A stretch of 64,000 nucleotides of DNA from Notospermus geniculatus (lineage: Eukaryota > Nemertea > Pilidiophora > Heteronemertea > Lineidae). Below the pieces are notes generated by a model. It worked only from the letters and a program-made list of their open reading frames with translations, ran no database searches and was not told the origin of the DNA. The translations under genes and the position numbers were made by a program. The stretch's first letter is position 1. Each line of letters starts with the position of its first letter. The stretch is from the NCBI GenBank assembly GCA_002633025.1, contig NMRB01000009.1, positions 16,094-80,093 of the forward strand, written 5' to 3'. Below are positions 11,734 through 25,100 of the stretch, one piece after another.

Positions 11734-14418
11734 ATTCGAGGTCTACGGGAACGTTTCTGAGATTTTCACTACTACGTATCGACGATGTCCGTTTTGGAAT
11801 AAAATGAAGGGTGTCGAGCTTCGAGCGAAAAGCAATGGACTGGGACGTTTTCAGGACAGATATTGCCGCTTTGATTTTTATCGAAACTGTGCTGCATTTA
11901 TGGTGCATTAACTGTTTTGAAGACGCCCTACGTGGTTCTTAGGCAGCAGCATTTAACTCCAACGTACGGATCTTTCAACTGTTTTACTGGTACATAGGCG
12001 GATGGCGAATGCACATAATACTATTTTCTTGAAAAAAGGCTTTATATAATGATGGTGGATTTTGATTGTAACCCATTCAATTCAGAGTGTTTAATCAGTA
12101 TCGACATCGACCTGCTACATTTCTTTAAGAAAAAATCATTGAGAATCAGTTGTTCTTAACATACAAAATATTTATTTTAACTATTCACAATCATCTTTGC
12201 TTTGAATGGGTTGAAAAACTACAAACTTCAGTTTTACGCACAGGATAATTTTATCGTTTTAGTCAGTTGGATATCAGTGATCAAATCACAGGGCTAATGC
12301 TAAGACTAGTCCATTGGATACAAATAAGTCGCAAGTTGTGATTCTAAATAGTCTTTTTAAAATGCTGGCAGACTAGGCGTTTTCTGGTGATATATCGTTG
12401 TAATCTCATCATTTTGTGTGGCATATTGTCGCATTTATGGTTGATAGTTTCGTTCACTGAAATTAACTGGGGGTATGACCCTGGCCGGCCATAGTAATAT
12501 TCGGGGTCAGATTCCCAGTTAGTTGAGCCAGAGATTGTAAAAGGATATCTCTGTAGTCTTTCTGTAGTCTCTGGTTACCGATGTTTTATTGTTCATTCAA
12601 TATTTCTGCCATGGTTTTGTTCCGTGTTTTCATGTTCCTTACTGGTTTTACCATTGTGGATAGATAGCATATTTTGTTGTTTGCCATTCACAGACTCAAT
12701 CAACATGTGTCAAAGTGTCCTAAAAGTGTGATGCACAAACAGGGTAATTAGAATTAGACTTAATGATTATTTTAATTATCGCTATAACAACTTCACGCTT
12801 CAATTTGCCAATGGAGGTATTATAAAGATACCTCCATGATTTGCCAAAGCTTCACACATCCAGGGAAGCATGGCTTAGGCGTCCACTTTACGGACGGTTT
12901 GACACAATGCCTACACTTCCTTGACATTGTTTTGGTTGTATTTTGTTCTCCAGTCCTTGTCGTCGCCATCTGTGAATACAACAGTTTATCAGGTCGTGCA
13001 GTATTCTCCACCATGTTCTTTTCTGAGGGGCGTGTGATATTTTCGCTATGTGCAGACAATACTTCAACCACCACCATCACAAATTGCAAATTTCTAAGTC
13101 TCTGGTAATAGGGTGCCATATTTTAATCTGCGCTGCCGCATTGCAGTTTTAATATGAAGACCTGGTTGGAATACTGTACTTAAGACATGTATTAATGTGC
13201 TCTACACTATTATTAGGACAGAAAGGGTTAATGCACAGCTGCGCTTTTATTGACTTTTCAGGTTTGTGTTAAGCCTCTATTGTTTTTCCTTTACACGGTT
13301 TCCATGACTACAAACTCGGGTGCCATGAATATTAATCATAAAATTAAGTGATTTTGATTTTTATGGACTGTATTACGGATTAAATTTGGTCAGTGAATGA
13401 AATTATTCTTCACTGGTGACGAGGTGTGTTCATTCGTTTTCGCATATCATGCTGATAATGTATAATAATCAAATTGCTCAGCTCAGGCATTCAATGATTA
13501 TTCGACGATGTGACTCTGTATATAGTATTGAAAATCTCCAGAAGCTAAAGACTATGGATACCGGTATTTATTTTTATGATGATCGGACCATGGGGACCAG
13601 AATGATCTCTTGTTTTTGGCATTAGCTACCCTCGTACCCAATGTTGTTCGTATGCGACTCGTTTTATCGAGTATTAATTTTTCGGACTCATTCGGTGCGA
13701 GGAATACGTATTTAGTCACTTGACGATTTGATCCGACCATTCTGATGTAGTTAATTATTCTGTAAATTTCTTGGGGTAATTTTAAAGTGTAATGTAGGTA
13801 ACGTAACTGCTTGTAATTATTGTCGAATTGAATCAGTGACGTCACTACGTCAGGAGGTTGTAAATGTGTAAATTTTTTGTATAAAGGCGACATGCAGAGC
13901 GCAATGTACAAAGGATTATTTTTGCCTGTACAGACGGCATTTTTGCATTTATATAAAACAGATGGAAAATTAGGCAATAAAAATGTCCAATTTGTACAGG
14001 TTTTAAGCATACTGAAAGTAAAATATCTCTTTAACTTCATTTTTTACGTCATCAGACGGCCAGACTAGTTGCTGATGCTAGTCGTTCCAGTAAACATGAA
14101 AGGATAGACGATCTCCCACGGCCAACTGTTTTCTTCCAGTACATTTGTACAGAATTAATACTTATCTGCCCCAACCACCTGTTGACACCATAAACTACAT
14201 CGAAGTGCAGCCCTTGGAGCAATCCTTTCCCAGCTCTTCTTGGAGTCCCATTGCCCGTTCAAAAAGTCACCTCGGCCGTACATTTCACCGAGGGTAAGAC
14301 ACCTCATCCGGAAGCTGGAGTCGGATTGATTGAAGTCGCCCTGTTCAATGCAAGAGCAACATGGGAAGGATTTACCACTTGGACGACTTCAATCTTGGAC
14401 ATGCCATGAAAATGCGCT
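11734..14418. other. BTG 3' UTR and intergenic DNA
   Basis: AATAAA at 11798-11803 could end a short BTG transcript, and AT-rich sequence with ATTTA at 12170-12174 may belong to a longer 3' UTR. A small stem (ATGGAGGTAT with ATACCTCCAT) lies near 12811-12838. The 162-codon minus frame at 13552-14040 is AT-rich and has no recognised domain. Confidence 0.4.
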
Positions 14419-14524
14419 ATATGAATAAGACTAGCAAATGCTTTTACTGAATTTTGCAATACAAGTGCACCAGGCAAAGCTGTACAAATTTGCAGTGAAA
14501 GCATTTGCTAGTCTTTATTCATAT
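14419..14524. repeat. 106-bp hairpin element
   Basis: Arms of about 31 bp, ATATGAATAAGACTAGCAAA on the left and TTTGCTAGTCTTTATTCATA on the right, surround about 43 bp that itself contains inverted TTTGCA/CAAATT pieces. Typical of a very short MITE. Confidence 0.75.
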
Positions 14525-15601
14525 GACCCAATGTCTCATTTCCCCCTTTATCTCCCCAGATGTTGGTGGCGGAACGTCGCTCGTACACTTCGTTTCTTAT
14601 GTTCCTCGGCCCAACTGCAACGGGAAGATACCTTCCTGAGCTAATATAGGGCTTTGTGGTACTTGTGCTCTTCCCACGTTCATGCATTTTCGCTTGGCTT
14701 GCTGACGAAACGTGATCTTGACAGTGAATGGATGAGACTGCCGCTACTCAAGCTTTGCAAGGGGTTAAGATAACCAGAAGTTGACCCAAATACAACGGAA
14801 ATTCCAAGGAATATTTTTCAATTGGCTATTTTGGGCAGAGCTATCAACCAAGAACAAGGTGATGATCACACTCTCGTGCAGCTGGAAGCTCACGAAATGA
14901 ATTTCATGCCTGCCAACAAAAACACACGTCTGACCTGAATACTGATAATTACCAGATGATATGTGACAGCCTACCTGTCACTGACAGGTAGCTGGCATTT
15001 TGGCACCGACCGAAAGAGGAAGTTCTGGTGAATGGGGCTGTTGACAATCCGACAGACAAGGAAAATTGTGCTTTTTGATATCCTGGTCGGGAAGGAACAA
15101 TCAGTTGCCCAATCGCGCCAGTCTTCCTCATTTTCAATGGTTTGAGCGTGACAAGCCATCAGCTGACTTTTTCGTCAGATTTGTGATACAATCGATTCAA
15201 GTGCGATTGATCACATTGCTTGTAGGCCTACGACCCCATTGATCGTGCAGGGTGTAGTCACACACTTGTAGGCCTACAGCAGGCTACATGGTACAAAACA
15301 CGAATTTTGAGAGGGCGTGGCAGACAAGCAGCTACATCTCTTTCATATTCAGCAGTTCACACGATAAGTATATTCCTCTCGGCGGTTCTGCTCGCGCCCT
15401 GTAGGCCTACATGTAAACAGAAGCGACGAAAAATCACTTCCAACACACCTACAACTTTTTCATCACCACTCAAGGATATTGCATGGCTATACCACCATGA
15501 AAACAGGGTTGCTTTTCAATGCTATAAGCGATAGCCTATATTTACCGCTAGCAGTATCATGCTGCTGAAGTGTGCAACAGCAGCGGTTTACCTGGTAAAC
15601 C

Positions 15602-15716
15602 ATGGCAGAACAAGCCAACATTGATGAACAGCAAGCAGATCTAACCTTTTCATCATTCGCGGAAAAACGTTCAGGTTTATTTACAAGTCTGCAACGATAT
15701 GATACCCAATTTACAG
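15602..15716 (+). CDS. Possible first coding exon, product unknown
   Basis: The ATG sits in an ideal context (ACCATGG) with an in-frame TAA immediately upstream (15596-15598). The frame begins MAEQANIDEQQADLTFSSFA and has a balanced composition. A donor ACAG|gtgatt at 15717 would end the exon after residue 38, otherwise the frame runs to 15829. I could not find a matching downstream exon and do not recognise the protein. Confidence 0.3.
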
Positions 15717-17307
15717 GTGATTCATCTGAGGTGAAGGTCAGCAACAGCAACAAAAACAAGAACAGACGTACGCGCATGCGCAGCAATCACCTGAGGCCCT
15801 TGTCGCAGGACAGGCGCACTTCAACATAGAACTTCTGTATTCTCAGGCAAAGTGATTGCACATGTCGTATCCCGGTGGGACTCAATTATTCTTGAGCAGC
15901 CCGAGTTGATAACACTACGCACCTGGTTAAACAGATGCTGAACACATAATTGGAAAATTCCCTACGCGTATACCCTGCACAAATTTAATTCAATAACATT
16001 ATTCATCCGGGGATGCAGACTAGGCCAACGCCCCATAACAACCAATGATACTGAAAGGTCCACAGTATGTACCGACGGAAATGCATGTTACAGTACTAAT
16101 CAATTTGGCTACTGTCCAGTGAGAAATGAAAGAAAGTTCTTCCTCATCATGTTTTTTTCTCCAGATATTTTATTGTATTTAGTTTACACAAAAGTGAAAA
16201 TGAGAAGTGGGGATATTATTTCTGTGAATTTCTACATTCAGTTTTAGGACCAGGATCACATATCGCTTCGATGCCAATCCCATGTCGTAGAAAATTTGAA
16301 ATCGTTATCTCGAATCATGATGGAAAAAAATCGTTGTAATTCTTATCTTTTTATTCAAAGCTATCAATCATGTCCTATTTATGATGCCAGATAGGCCTGT
16401 ATCACCACAGAGAACTACGCGAGTAGGCCTACGTACGAGTATAGTCAGTCGCAGTATACCACACATCAAGATCAAACTGCTCATACGAATAGGATCTCCA
16501 TTGGTCAGATTCGTGTTTTGGCAATCGCCATGTTTGACTGCCAAAAAGAAGATTTTAGGCCCAATCGACGAAAAACCCCTTTCACAGTACATGTACATGT
16601 ATCTTACACTCCTTCACAACCGTGAACAAAAAATGATGAATCATTCCAAACAGACCTTCGCCTTTTCAACAATAAAGCGGCGTTCTGCTCAGTTGGCCTA
16701 CCGGTATTCTTTTTCAGATCTACGTACTGTACTTATTTACCGTACAAAAACAGCCGATAAACCCGTGAGCAACTACATGTACTTAAAAATTGATACTTTC
16801 AACACTTCACGTGCCGAATGAACATTACCCCCTCGGGGATTAATCATTAATTAAGGGTTTCTGGAAAGCCAGATACAAGAAGACTGTATACATCAAAGGG
16901 TCTGCCGCGGACTAGAGGACGAAGATGGACAGAAGCTGAGGGGATCGAATTATTCATCGTTATTTCGCCTTTATACTGACAATTAACTTCCACTTTCATC
17001 GTTCAGGCTTTTTTCGTACTGCAACAGCCCGTACCAGGGAAGGTGTTTGAACATATGGTGGTATAATTTCCTTGCCCTGTTTACCAACATTGACAGGTGC
17101 AGTCAATCGATATTTGCTTATGCAGCATTTTCATTCAGCAAAATGTGTGAGGCCTATGAGGTACGCCTTGTGATTAGGCCTATTCAGCAGACAGCCGTTC
17201 CACTGCAAATCATCGATATTATTCATGCAGATTTACATACACAACCGGTGTTCCATCTAGAGCTGGCTGTCGTACAGGGGTAGTTCATGAACCGAAAAAA
17301 TGGGGTG

Positions 17308-17354
17308 GACCGACCGACCGACCGACCGACCGACCGACCGACCGACCGACCGAC
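17308..17354. repeat. (GACC)n microsatellite, first copy
   Basis: Tandem GACC tetranucleotides. The same repeat recurs at 18456-18514, each time immediately before the 1.1-kb duplicated unit. Confidence 0.95.
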
Positions 17355-18454
17355 TGACTGGTGTTTCAATCACCAATCTTCCATTGTGATCCCACAGCTC
17401 CGGGCCTGTATTGTCTGGTACACAAGGAAAATGGATCCTGCATTTTCTATTTTTTCAAAAGTGTATGCAGGATAATTGAAACGAGAGATTGATATTCAAG
17501 AATCGATATTGCTGACACAGAATGCGCACTTTTTGCAAAGTAAGCATTTCTCATGCGAATTAATGCAGATTGCGATTCTGATAAGATATTTGTAACGAAA
17601 GGAGTGTGAAATTGATTAGGGTGTGGGAAACATATTTACATGTCATATTCTACGGTATGATCGTATAAGTGACGTCATGTATAAAAACCTTCAGCACATC
17701 GTACGACTGACATCAAAGCACGGGCCTGGGCATGAAATAGTGTATAATATAATAGCAGCAAGCTGTCGGACAATTTTCGATTTGCACAATCATTGAATGT
17801 TTATGGGAGTGCCCTAATGGTGCACCAGCTTGTTGTGTTGCGTGCGAACTTGCAATTTTGTGAGTATAGTCGAGCTTATTAATAATGGCCAGCAAAAGGT
17901 ATGCTGACAGAGACTTCATTTAATACAATTTATCCTTTCAGGCTTTCAGGTGTTTTTATCAAAAACACCTTTACATTCCAACTCTGCACCAATGTTCTTT
18001 TCCATTGGTTCTATGTTTAAGTATCGATTGTCTAAAAAAATGATACTTTGTGCTGTTTCAATTTCTAGCCGCAGGTAGAATCAGTTGTATTTCAAAAATA
18101 CTTCTAACATACTGTTTGCTGACGAAACAGTGATAATGACCGCGAGGATTTGCCCTTGGCCAATTCGGATGTTTGGATGAGCTGTTGTTACAACAAACTT
18201 GTATATACGTAGACAAGTAGACAAATTCAAAATAAGCAGAAAGAAATAGGCATGACATTTTCCAGCAGACGACCACGATGATTTCAACAAGACCCCCTTT
18301 CAACAGTTCCGGTTCCTCAAATTTGGTGTGAAGGACGCTCCTTCGTGACACCTCTAGAGTCAATTAGCAAGAGTCTCAATTTGTTAAAAGATGAAATAAC
18401 GTCATCATTTAACGGGTATAAGGAAACAATTTCAATACCATATATGGCAACCAA
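17355..18454. repeat. 1.1-kb duplicated segment, copy 1
   Basis: Starts GGTGTTTCAATCACCAAT and ends ATATGGCAACCAA, just before an N at 18455. Copy 2 (18515-19624) has the same order with a few percent substitutions and many 2-10 bp indels. No convincing long ORF. A conserved CRE plus TATA module is at 17670-17686. Confidence 0.9.
17670..17686 (+). promoter_or_regulatory. CRE next to TATA box, copy 1
   Basis: TGACGTCA at 17670-17677 is followed after 2 bp by TATAAAA (17680-17686). The module and the next 60 bp are preserved in copy 2. It resembles an inducible core promoter, but no coding frame is recognised downstream. Confidence 0.35.
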
Positions 18455-18514
18455 NGACCGACCGACCGACCGACCGACCGACCGACCGACCGACCGACCG
18501 ACCGACCGACCGAC
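18455..18514. repeat. Single N and second (GACC)n microsatellite
   Basis: An N at 18455 is followed by tandem GACC to 18514. The N plus microsatellite sits exactly at the junction of the two 1.1-kb copies, a typical place for an assembly join. Confidence 0.9.
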
Positions 18515-19624
18515 TGGTGTTTCAATCACCAATCTTCCATTGTGATCCCACAGCTCCGGGCCTGATACACAAGGAAAATGGATCCTGCATTTTCTATTTT
18601 TTCAAAAGTGTATGCAGGATAATTGAAACGAGAGATTGATATTCAAGAATCGATAGTGCTGACACAGATTGCGCACTTTTTGCAAAGTAAGCATTTCTCA
18701 TGCGAATTAATGCAGATTGCGATTCTGATAAGATATTTGTAACGAAAGGAGTGTGAAATTGATTAGGGTGTGGGAAACATATTTACATGACATATTCTAC
18801 GGTATGATCGTATAAGTGACGTCATGTATAAAAGCCTTTAGCACATCGTACGACTGACATCAAAGCACGGGCCTGGGCATGAAATACTGTATAATATAAT
18901 AGCAGCAAGCTGTCGGACAATTTTCGATTTGCACAATCATTGAATGTTTATGGGAGTGCCCTAATGGTGCACCAGCTTGTTGTGTTGCGTGTGAACCTGC
19001 AATTTTGTGAGTATAAATTTAGTCGAGTATGGCCAGCAAAAGGTATGCTGACAGAGACTTCATTTAATATACAATTTATCCTTTCAGGCTGTTTTCAAGA
19101 GCACCATTTTATCAAACACCTTTACATTCCAACTCTGCACCAATGTTCTTTTCCATAACATTGGTTCTATGTTTAAGTATCGATTGTCTAAAAAAATGAT
19201 ACTTTGTGCTGTTTCAATTTCTAGCCGCAGGTAGAATCAGTTGTATTTCAAAAATACTTCTAACATAGATACTGTTTGCTGACGAAACAGTGATAATGAC
19301 CGCGAGGATTTGCCCGAGGCCAATTCGGATGTTTGGATGAGCTGTTGTTACAACAAACTTGTATATAGGCCTACGTAGACAAGTAGACAAATTCAAAATA
19401 AGCAGAAAGAAATAGGCATGACATTTTCCAGCAGACGACCACGATGATTTCAACATGACCCCCTTTCAACAGTTCCTCAAATTTGGTGTGAAGGACGCTC
19501 CTTCGTGACACCTCTCGATTTCTAGAGTCAATAATTAACAAGATTCTCAATTTGTTAAAAGATGAAATAACGTCATCATTTAACGGGTATAAGGAAACAA
19601 TTTCAATACCATATATGGCAACCA
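18515..19624. repeat. 1.1-kb duplicated segment, copy 2
   Basis: A direct repeat of 17355-18454. Relative to copy 1 it carries an extra GGCCTA near 19367 that creates TAGGCCTA, an extra 4 bp near 19267 and 5 bp near 19158. It lacks 10 bp near 18565 and 6 bp near 19474. The CRE/TATA module is at 18817-18833. Confidence 0.9.
18817..18833 (+). promoter_or_regulatory. CRE next to TATA box, copy 2
   Basis: TGACGTCA (18817-18824) and TATAAAA (18827-18833) keep the same spacing as in copy 1, while nearby sequence differs. This suggests either recent duplication or constraint. Confidence 0.35.
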
Positions 19625-20739
19625 ACCTAACTCGATCGCTATCAAACCCGTATATGATTTTATTGCTTATCACCTTGATTCGAAAGAGGCGATCTCACAG
19701 TTCACCTCTCGGAATAAGTAGGCCCACCAGCTGTCTGGCCAGTTTGGGGTGACCTCGGGCCGAGAGAGACCAGTCTTCCACTGTTCTTATACCAATCGCT
19801 CAAAACTCCCTGAAATCTAAAAGCATTCGGTCTGAGATGACAACTGAACTCATCTCCAACTTCGTAAGCTATTTCTTGATGTCAAAGGATCAACAAACAA
19901 AGGCACACTTCATCGAAGCCAAGATTCACAATGATAAACAAACATTGTTTCAAATCAAATGCCGGAAACTAATCATAAGATGCTTTTTCGATATCTCAAC
20001 GACGTCAATCCCCCATAAAAGCCCTGTATAGCCAAACCATCGCTTCTTATTTAACACATATGCGTATTTTCCATTCATACAACCGAATATGGAAATGATT
20101 CCCACGGCATCAGCTGAACGGTTACCCTGGCAACCGACTGACGCAAACGAGCGCTATAAAGATACAACAGACAGCAACCTGCCAATGACAGCAGGCATTC
20201 TATCATAATGGCTTCAAAGGGATCAGTTTGCAATATAAGAAATAATCCATTTCATCCCTAGTTGACAATCAGTCTCTGCAATTTTTGTAGGTAAATGATC
20301 ATAATTTTGCAAAGTACGGGCGAACGCGACAGTAGATCCGGAAGTTGTCGCAGTGAATGACTGACGTACATGTAATAGTGAACGTCTTTGGGGCATCCCG
20401 TTTTATCATGTGAGTAGTGTGATCGGTTTGTGTTGCACTTTTTGCGGTGCAGAATGTACGTGACAGATCTGACATACAACATCGCAACCCGGATCTATGA
20501 CGAGCCATCGGTGGATGTTGCCTGGACGTCAGGCGAGGTGTTCTATTTGGGTCAATTGAGTCTGGAGTGGGTCCAATAACATAACAACCGTATGAGGCAC
20601 ACAGCCAAGCAAAATTTAGCCCGGGAATGGAGGATAATGACTGTAACTGTGATCATGTTTGATTTGAATATCAATTTTCTGCTGTAAACAGCCAAGAATT
20701 GGTCTTGGCTCGTCGAATAGTACGCGGAGCGATGGCAAA

Positions 20740-21177
20740 ATGTATGGAATCATTATGATTGTTATGATAGGCCTACTTGGCGTAATTTTTTTCACAGCAC
20801 ATAGCCTACAGCGCAGCAACAACACAGTGGAAATTAACATCCTCTCCGGACGCTGGCCTAGATACCGGAGATATAATAAAAACAAAACATTCTCAAGCGT
20901 CTCCGTCTGGAATGGAAAAGAAGAAACAAAGTCGAGGAACTTTTTGTTGCTTTTTGTCAATGGGTCACGTAATGAGGTCGTCCCATACAATGACAGTCTT
21001 TGTCGGGCCTATTATGAACTTCTTACTCATCTTCATACTTGTAAAGGTCAAAGATGTATTGTGTGTCATCCTATTTCGGCCTATATGTACTGTACTAGTA
21101 TAGAGTGTATAGGCCTACACGTAGACCTGCATGTCGCCTGGAACAGGCCAATGGAAAAAAATTTAGTGCCAGAGTAA
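20740..21177 (+). CDS. Unsupported 145-codon ORF with a signal-anchor-like start
   Basis: Begins MYGIIMIVMIGLLGVIFFTA, a plausible transmembrane signal anchor, followed by a basic stretch and several NxS/T sequons. That pattern would suit a type II membrane protein, but no domain is recognised. A 124-codon frame overlaps on the other strand (20616-20990). It may be chance. Confidence 0.15.
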   Translation: MYGIIMIVMIGLLGVIFFTAHSLQRSNNTVEINILSGRWPRYRRYNKNKTFSSVSVWNGKEETKSRNFLLLFVNGSRNEVVPYNDSLCRAYYELLTHLHTCKGQRCIVCHPISAYMYCTSIECIGLHVDLHVAWNRPMEKNLVPE

Positions 21178-22096
21178 AACGACGCTCGCCGGAAATTCAC
21201 TCATATTTCTTCTAAAAATTATCAGGACCATAAATATATTTATGCCAGGATGAAAAACTGCTGTAAAGCCCAAGACGTCGAACCATCAAGGGGGGTCATC
21301 GCTTCGAAGGCGAAGTGACAGTATTATATGCCTCGATATTTCAAGATACACACACAAGTGAGGGGTGGGACCAGAATTACGCAGTTAGAAAACCAATGAC
21401 ACGTCGGACTTATGGAATGATGGAGGGTATTCCCGGTGGGAACTTTTGTGATTAGCTCTAAACATGACCTAGAAATGTCATGTCATGCGACTACATCTAT
21501 CGCGAAATATTTCCATATCAATATTCTCACTTGTAAGGCCAAACTAGTTAAATTATCCGCTTTCAATTTTGATAAAGATACGACCAGCCAATCATTTGAT
21601 CATTCAATGACCCGCTCCAGGTTTTGGGACACTATAAAGGGTGAGCTGTGGGTCACGATGTACCCATTCTTGCCATCACACAATAATGTACAATCTTCTA
21701 CGAAAATCGAGGGAACTGCCAGCACTCTGCACGATTGACAATCATAGGCAATCATAACTTTCATTTAGGTCACTGCAATAGATCTTGGGAAAATCCGGTT
21801 TGAAATTTATGCAGGGAATATACATCTGGCATTTGTTCAGTGAAAACGTCATCTGGGATCAAGAGCAAAAAAAAAGTCCCAGGCTTATTGTTCGTTGACC
21901 ATGAACTCCTAAAATGAGGAATAATCTGAAAATGGTCAAAGCAACGAAGGGCATGAAGGGGAAAGAGCTGTGCATCCGGAGAAGGGGGACATCCGGACTG
22001 GTGACGACTATAGCGCCGCGTATTGACCATGGAGAAAACTGAAACCCAGTCATTCAAAACGAACACAATGTCCAATTTTGCGTCCGTTTGCCTGAT

Positions 22097-22154
22097 GTAG
22101 CCCAGGGAACATGCCGGTGCTGGTCACCTTTCATGTGTTAAAAGGTTCGATTCC
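22097..22154 (+). repeat. tRNA-like promoter pair, probable SINE remnant
   Basis: A B box GGTTCGATTCC at 22144-22154 lies about 47 bp after an A-box-like TAGCCCAGGG. The T-arm stem is mostly unpaired, so this is not a functional tRNA. No A-rich tail or flanking duplication was seen. Confidence 0.35.
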
Positions 22155-25100
22155 CGCTTCAACGAAATTCCTGTGGTACACAGGGTGGGCCAACTTTCTG
22201 GTCTCCCCCTGCGCGGCACACCACACGGCCACACCCCGGGGCCACACCACACCCACTCTCCACTGGCAGAGCTTTTATGCTCGCCGATCGGGCGCTAACC
22301 GCTAAAACCAACAGGCTCCGAACAGTCATCAGCAAGTGTGAAGTTGCTGTTGTGGAATGTATCCCTGAGTCAGTACACAACCTTGACCATCAATAATGGG
22401 GAAATGAACGGGCTGTTTGCTGTACAGACTGATTCATTGCGGTTTGTTTGGTCGGGAGCCAACAAAATCAATTTTCATGATGTACAGATTGAGAAGTAGC
22501 TATCGGCAAAGCCACTAACAGCCAAAATTTGCACTGAGTCACTGTATGATATAATATTTCAGAAAACTTTATATTTCCATCATGATTTGTGAGCGGCACG
22601 TCGTAGGTGTTGTTCATGACGAGTGTTTTGGTGATTACGGTTTTAAATTAAAGATCGTGTATCATTCAGTCACGATAACCAACATGTGATGATGGGGAAT
22701 TGTGATTAACAAGACTTCACGACATCAAGGCAAAGTGAAGTCGGTGATGCTCAAACGTACCGTCGGAGCTGGGGTCGATGGTCAAACACACCTGTCTTGA
22801 TTCGAGTGAATAAATTTGCTGCAATATTTGCTGGACGTCCAATACCCTCGGCACACTGTCACACTGAATTCTGTGTTGGCAATTTCTTTCATATGCAAGA
22901 GAAAAGAGGACCACCGCTTCCAAGAAAATTTTGGTTTCTAAAAAATAGAAATACCGCCCGGCTAATATGACATTAGCCCTAGCGGTGCGATTTGGAACTT
23001 ATCTAAATGAGGCGGGAGGGTGTCGCGAACGTGGATAGGGAAATAGAAAAATATTTTCTAGCAGAACAAGCCAAAAATATTTTTCTTGTGCCCCTCGGTA
23101 ATGAGTCTGAAATTCTTGTTTATGACGTAACGCCGATGTATTCTAATAAACCTTTCTCGAGGAAAAGAAACTCTCTTGAGAATGAGCTCTGCACAAAATG
23201 GAAATAAAGAGCAGAAGAATGGTAGAAGAGTTTGGATTGCTGGTATCCTGTGCAAGGCTTCCAATTCAAGCATCTGGTGCTCACCAGTCTATCTGGCCTG
23301 ACGGCCAAAGACGGACAAGATGAATTCAAGTGGATGGCAAATGATTCAAGATCGCGGCTGAAAGGAAACGTTGCTGCTGTAGAGATGCGTGATTGGTGTT
23401 GATGGATCGTTCTGATGGTAGTTCACGGGCGATAGGGAAAACTGACTCATACTGAACTTTATGGGGTGATGACTCACACCAAAACAATAACAACCACAGA
23501 ACCAACAATGCAGGTTCTTCCAGGGTTGCAGTAAAAGCTGCCGTGCTGCTGTGTATGCTGCTNGACAGCTTTTATTCAAATAATTTGACCTATTTAGTTC
23601 ATGACATCATTGTGGCAACTATATTTGGCAATGACTCATGCACAGCTTGCAAACATCATTGAGGCAGGCTGGCCCAGTTTTCCCGCCAAAAGATCGCCGT
23701 CGAGGACCAATGCGGCTTTGAAGTGAGATAAGTTGTTTAAGTAATTTTCTCCTTACTGGAAGATATCTAGCCAACAAATTTGGTATGACTGGAAAGTGCA
23801 TTCTTTCAGCATTACAGCCAAATAGATTATACAGGAATTCAGTCAGGCGTTTGAAAGAAATGGACTTGGAAATATGACAACACCTGTAAGAATAAAATGT
23901 TGAAGTCGGTCACTTCACTGTTATAAGATTCGGCGGTTTCCATGTACAAAGTACGGTACGGTACGCTGAAAACGAACGAGTACACAGCCCTGCCGGATGT
24001 TTTGGGCACATTGGGTATTTTGGGCACATTTCTCTCAAGTTGGAATTTGGGCACATGCTTTTTGATACGACGTTAACGTCGTATGGAGGGTGCAATCGAA
24101 AGGCCTGGTAATATCGAATCGGCGACACCTCCCCCGGTCCTCAAGTGCGTGCACGACGTCGCATCAGCATGTGAACAGAAAGCGTGACCTGTAGGGAAAG
24201 GTCCTTAAAAAATCTTAAATCAGGATTGACTGTACATTTTCAAGGGGTCAAGTAACAGTGGCAGTTCCTGCAAAAGAATTAAGCCTGGAGAAAATGAGCA
24301 ACTCCGTCACCTCCAAGGACAGCACGATGAATATTGTGCCGGAAACGCTGACGCTCAACTCGGCTGCTTGAAGCTAGCGAATGAGCGGAAGCTCCTTTAG
24401 CATTGAGAGTAAATGAATTCGCTATGGTCCCTGAAGCACCAACTGACGCAAGAAACCTCGCTTCCCACCCAACAGAAAGTGCAATGTAGAGTATACATTG
24501 CACATGTATAATCCAACCCCCGACGTTGGGCTGCATCGAGGATTATATCGTAAGACGAGCCTTCGACGTCTGCCGAGTGAAGATCAAAGGAGGTTGCTGA
24601 CTCACATTGCTCTTGGAATGAAAAAGTTGCCACCAAAAAATAAATGCATCTCGTCTGTCGAAGGAGGGAGATAGACATAGAGGATGCGGTGAAAAAATAT
24701 CTATTCAGATATTGCTTCCGTTACTTAGCGATATTATGTCAGAGTTGACGATGTTACAAAGAAGGGCATCTTGTCTGTGTCGCGGTATACTTCGTGAATA
24801 GCTTCTGCGCTGTAAATAAAAGAAAGAGTAATCATTTATAAGCTATTACTTTCAATACGTCGCTATCACGATCTTTCAATATATACCGGTACACGAGAAC
24901 ACCGTTTCAAAGGACGGGCACGTAGGTTGTAGGATTTACCATCAAAGACTGGAAATTCCAGCCGCCGTCTGATCAATATTGGAGTTTTATTATCAACCCT
25001 GGCATTTAGGATTTCCGATTCCAACACACTGACGTCAACGGAAGTGACGTGTATCTATCTTATGCGCCAATACAAAAAGCCTCACGATGGATGAAAGAAA

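Noticed and set aside
13552-14040. 162-codon minus ORF
   Set aside because: AT-rich, no recognised domain, no splice or promoter context; a chance frame downstream of BTG.
16381-16821. 146-codon plus ORF
   Set aside because: Composition follows local repeats (TACATGTA, TAGGCCTA) and no domain is visible.
17308-17354. CRISPR-like direct repeats
   Set aside because: Simple tetranucleotide microsatellite without spacers, in a eukaryotic sequence.
17890-17935. Micro-ORF MASKRYADRDFI conserved in both 1.1-kb copies
   Set aside because: Only 12 codons. Conservation is no higher than in the surrounding duplicated DNA, and the apparent intron after it would be about 43 nt.
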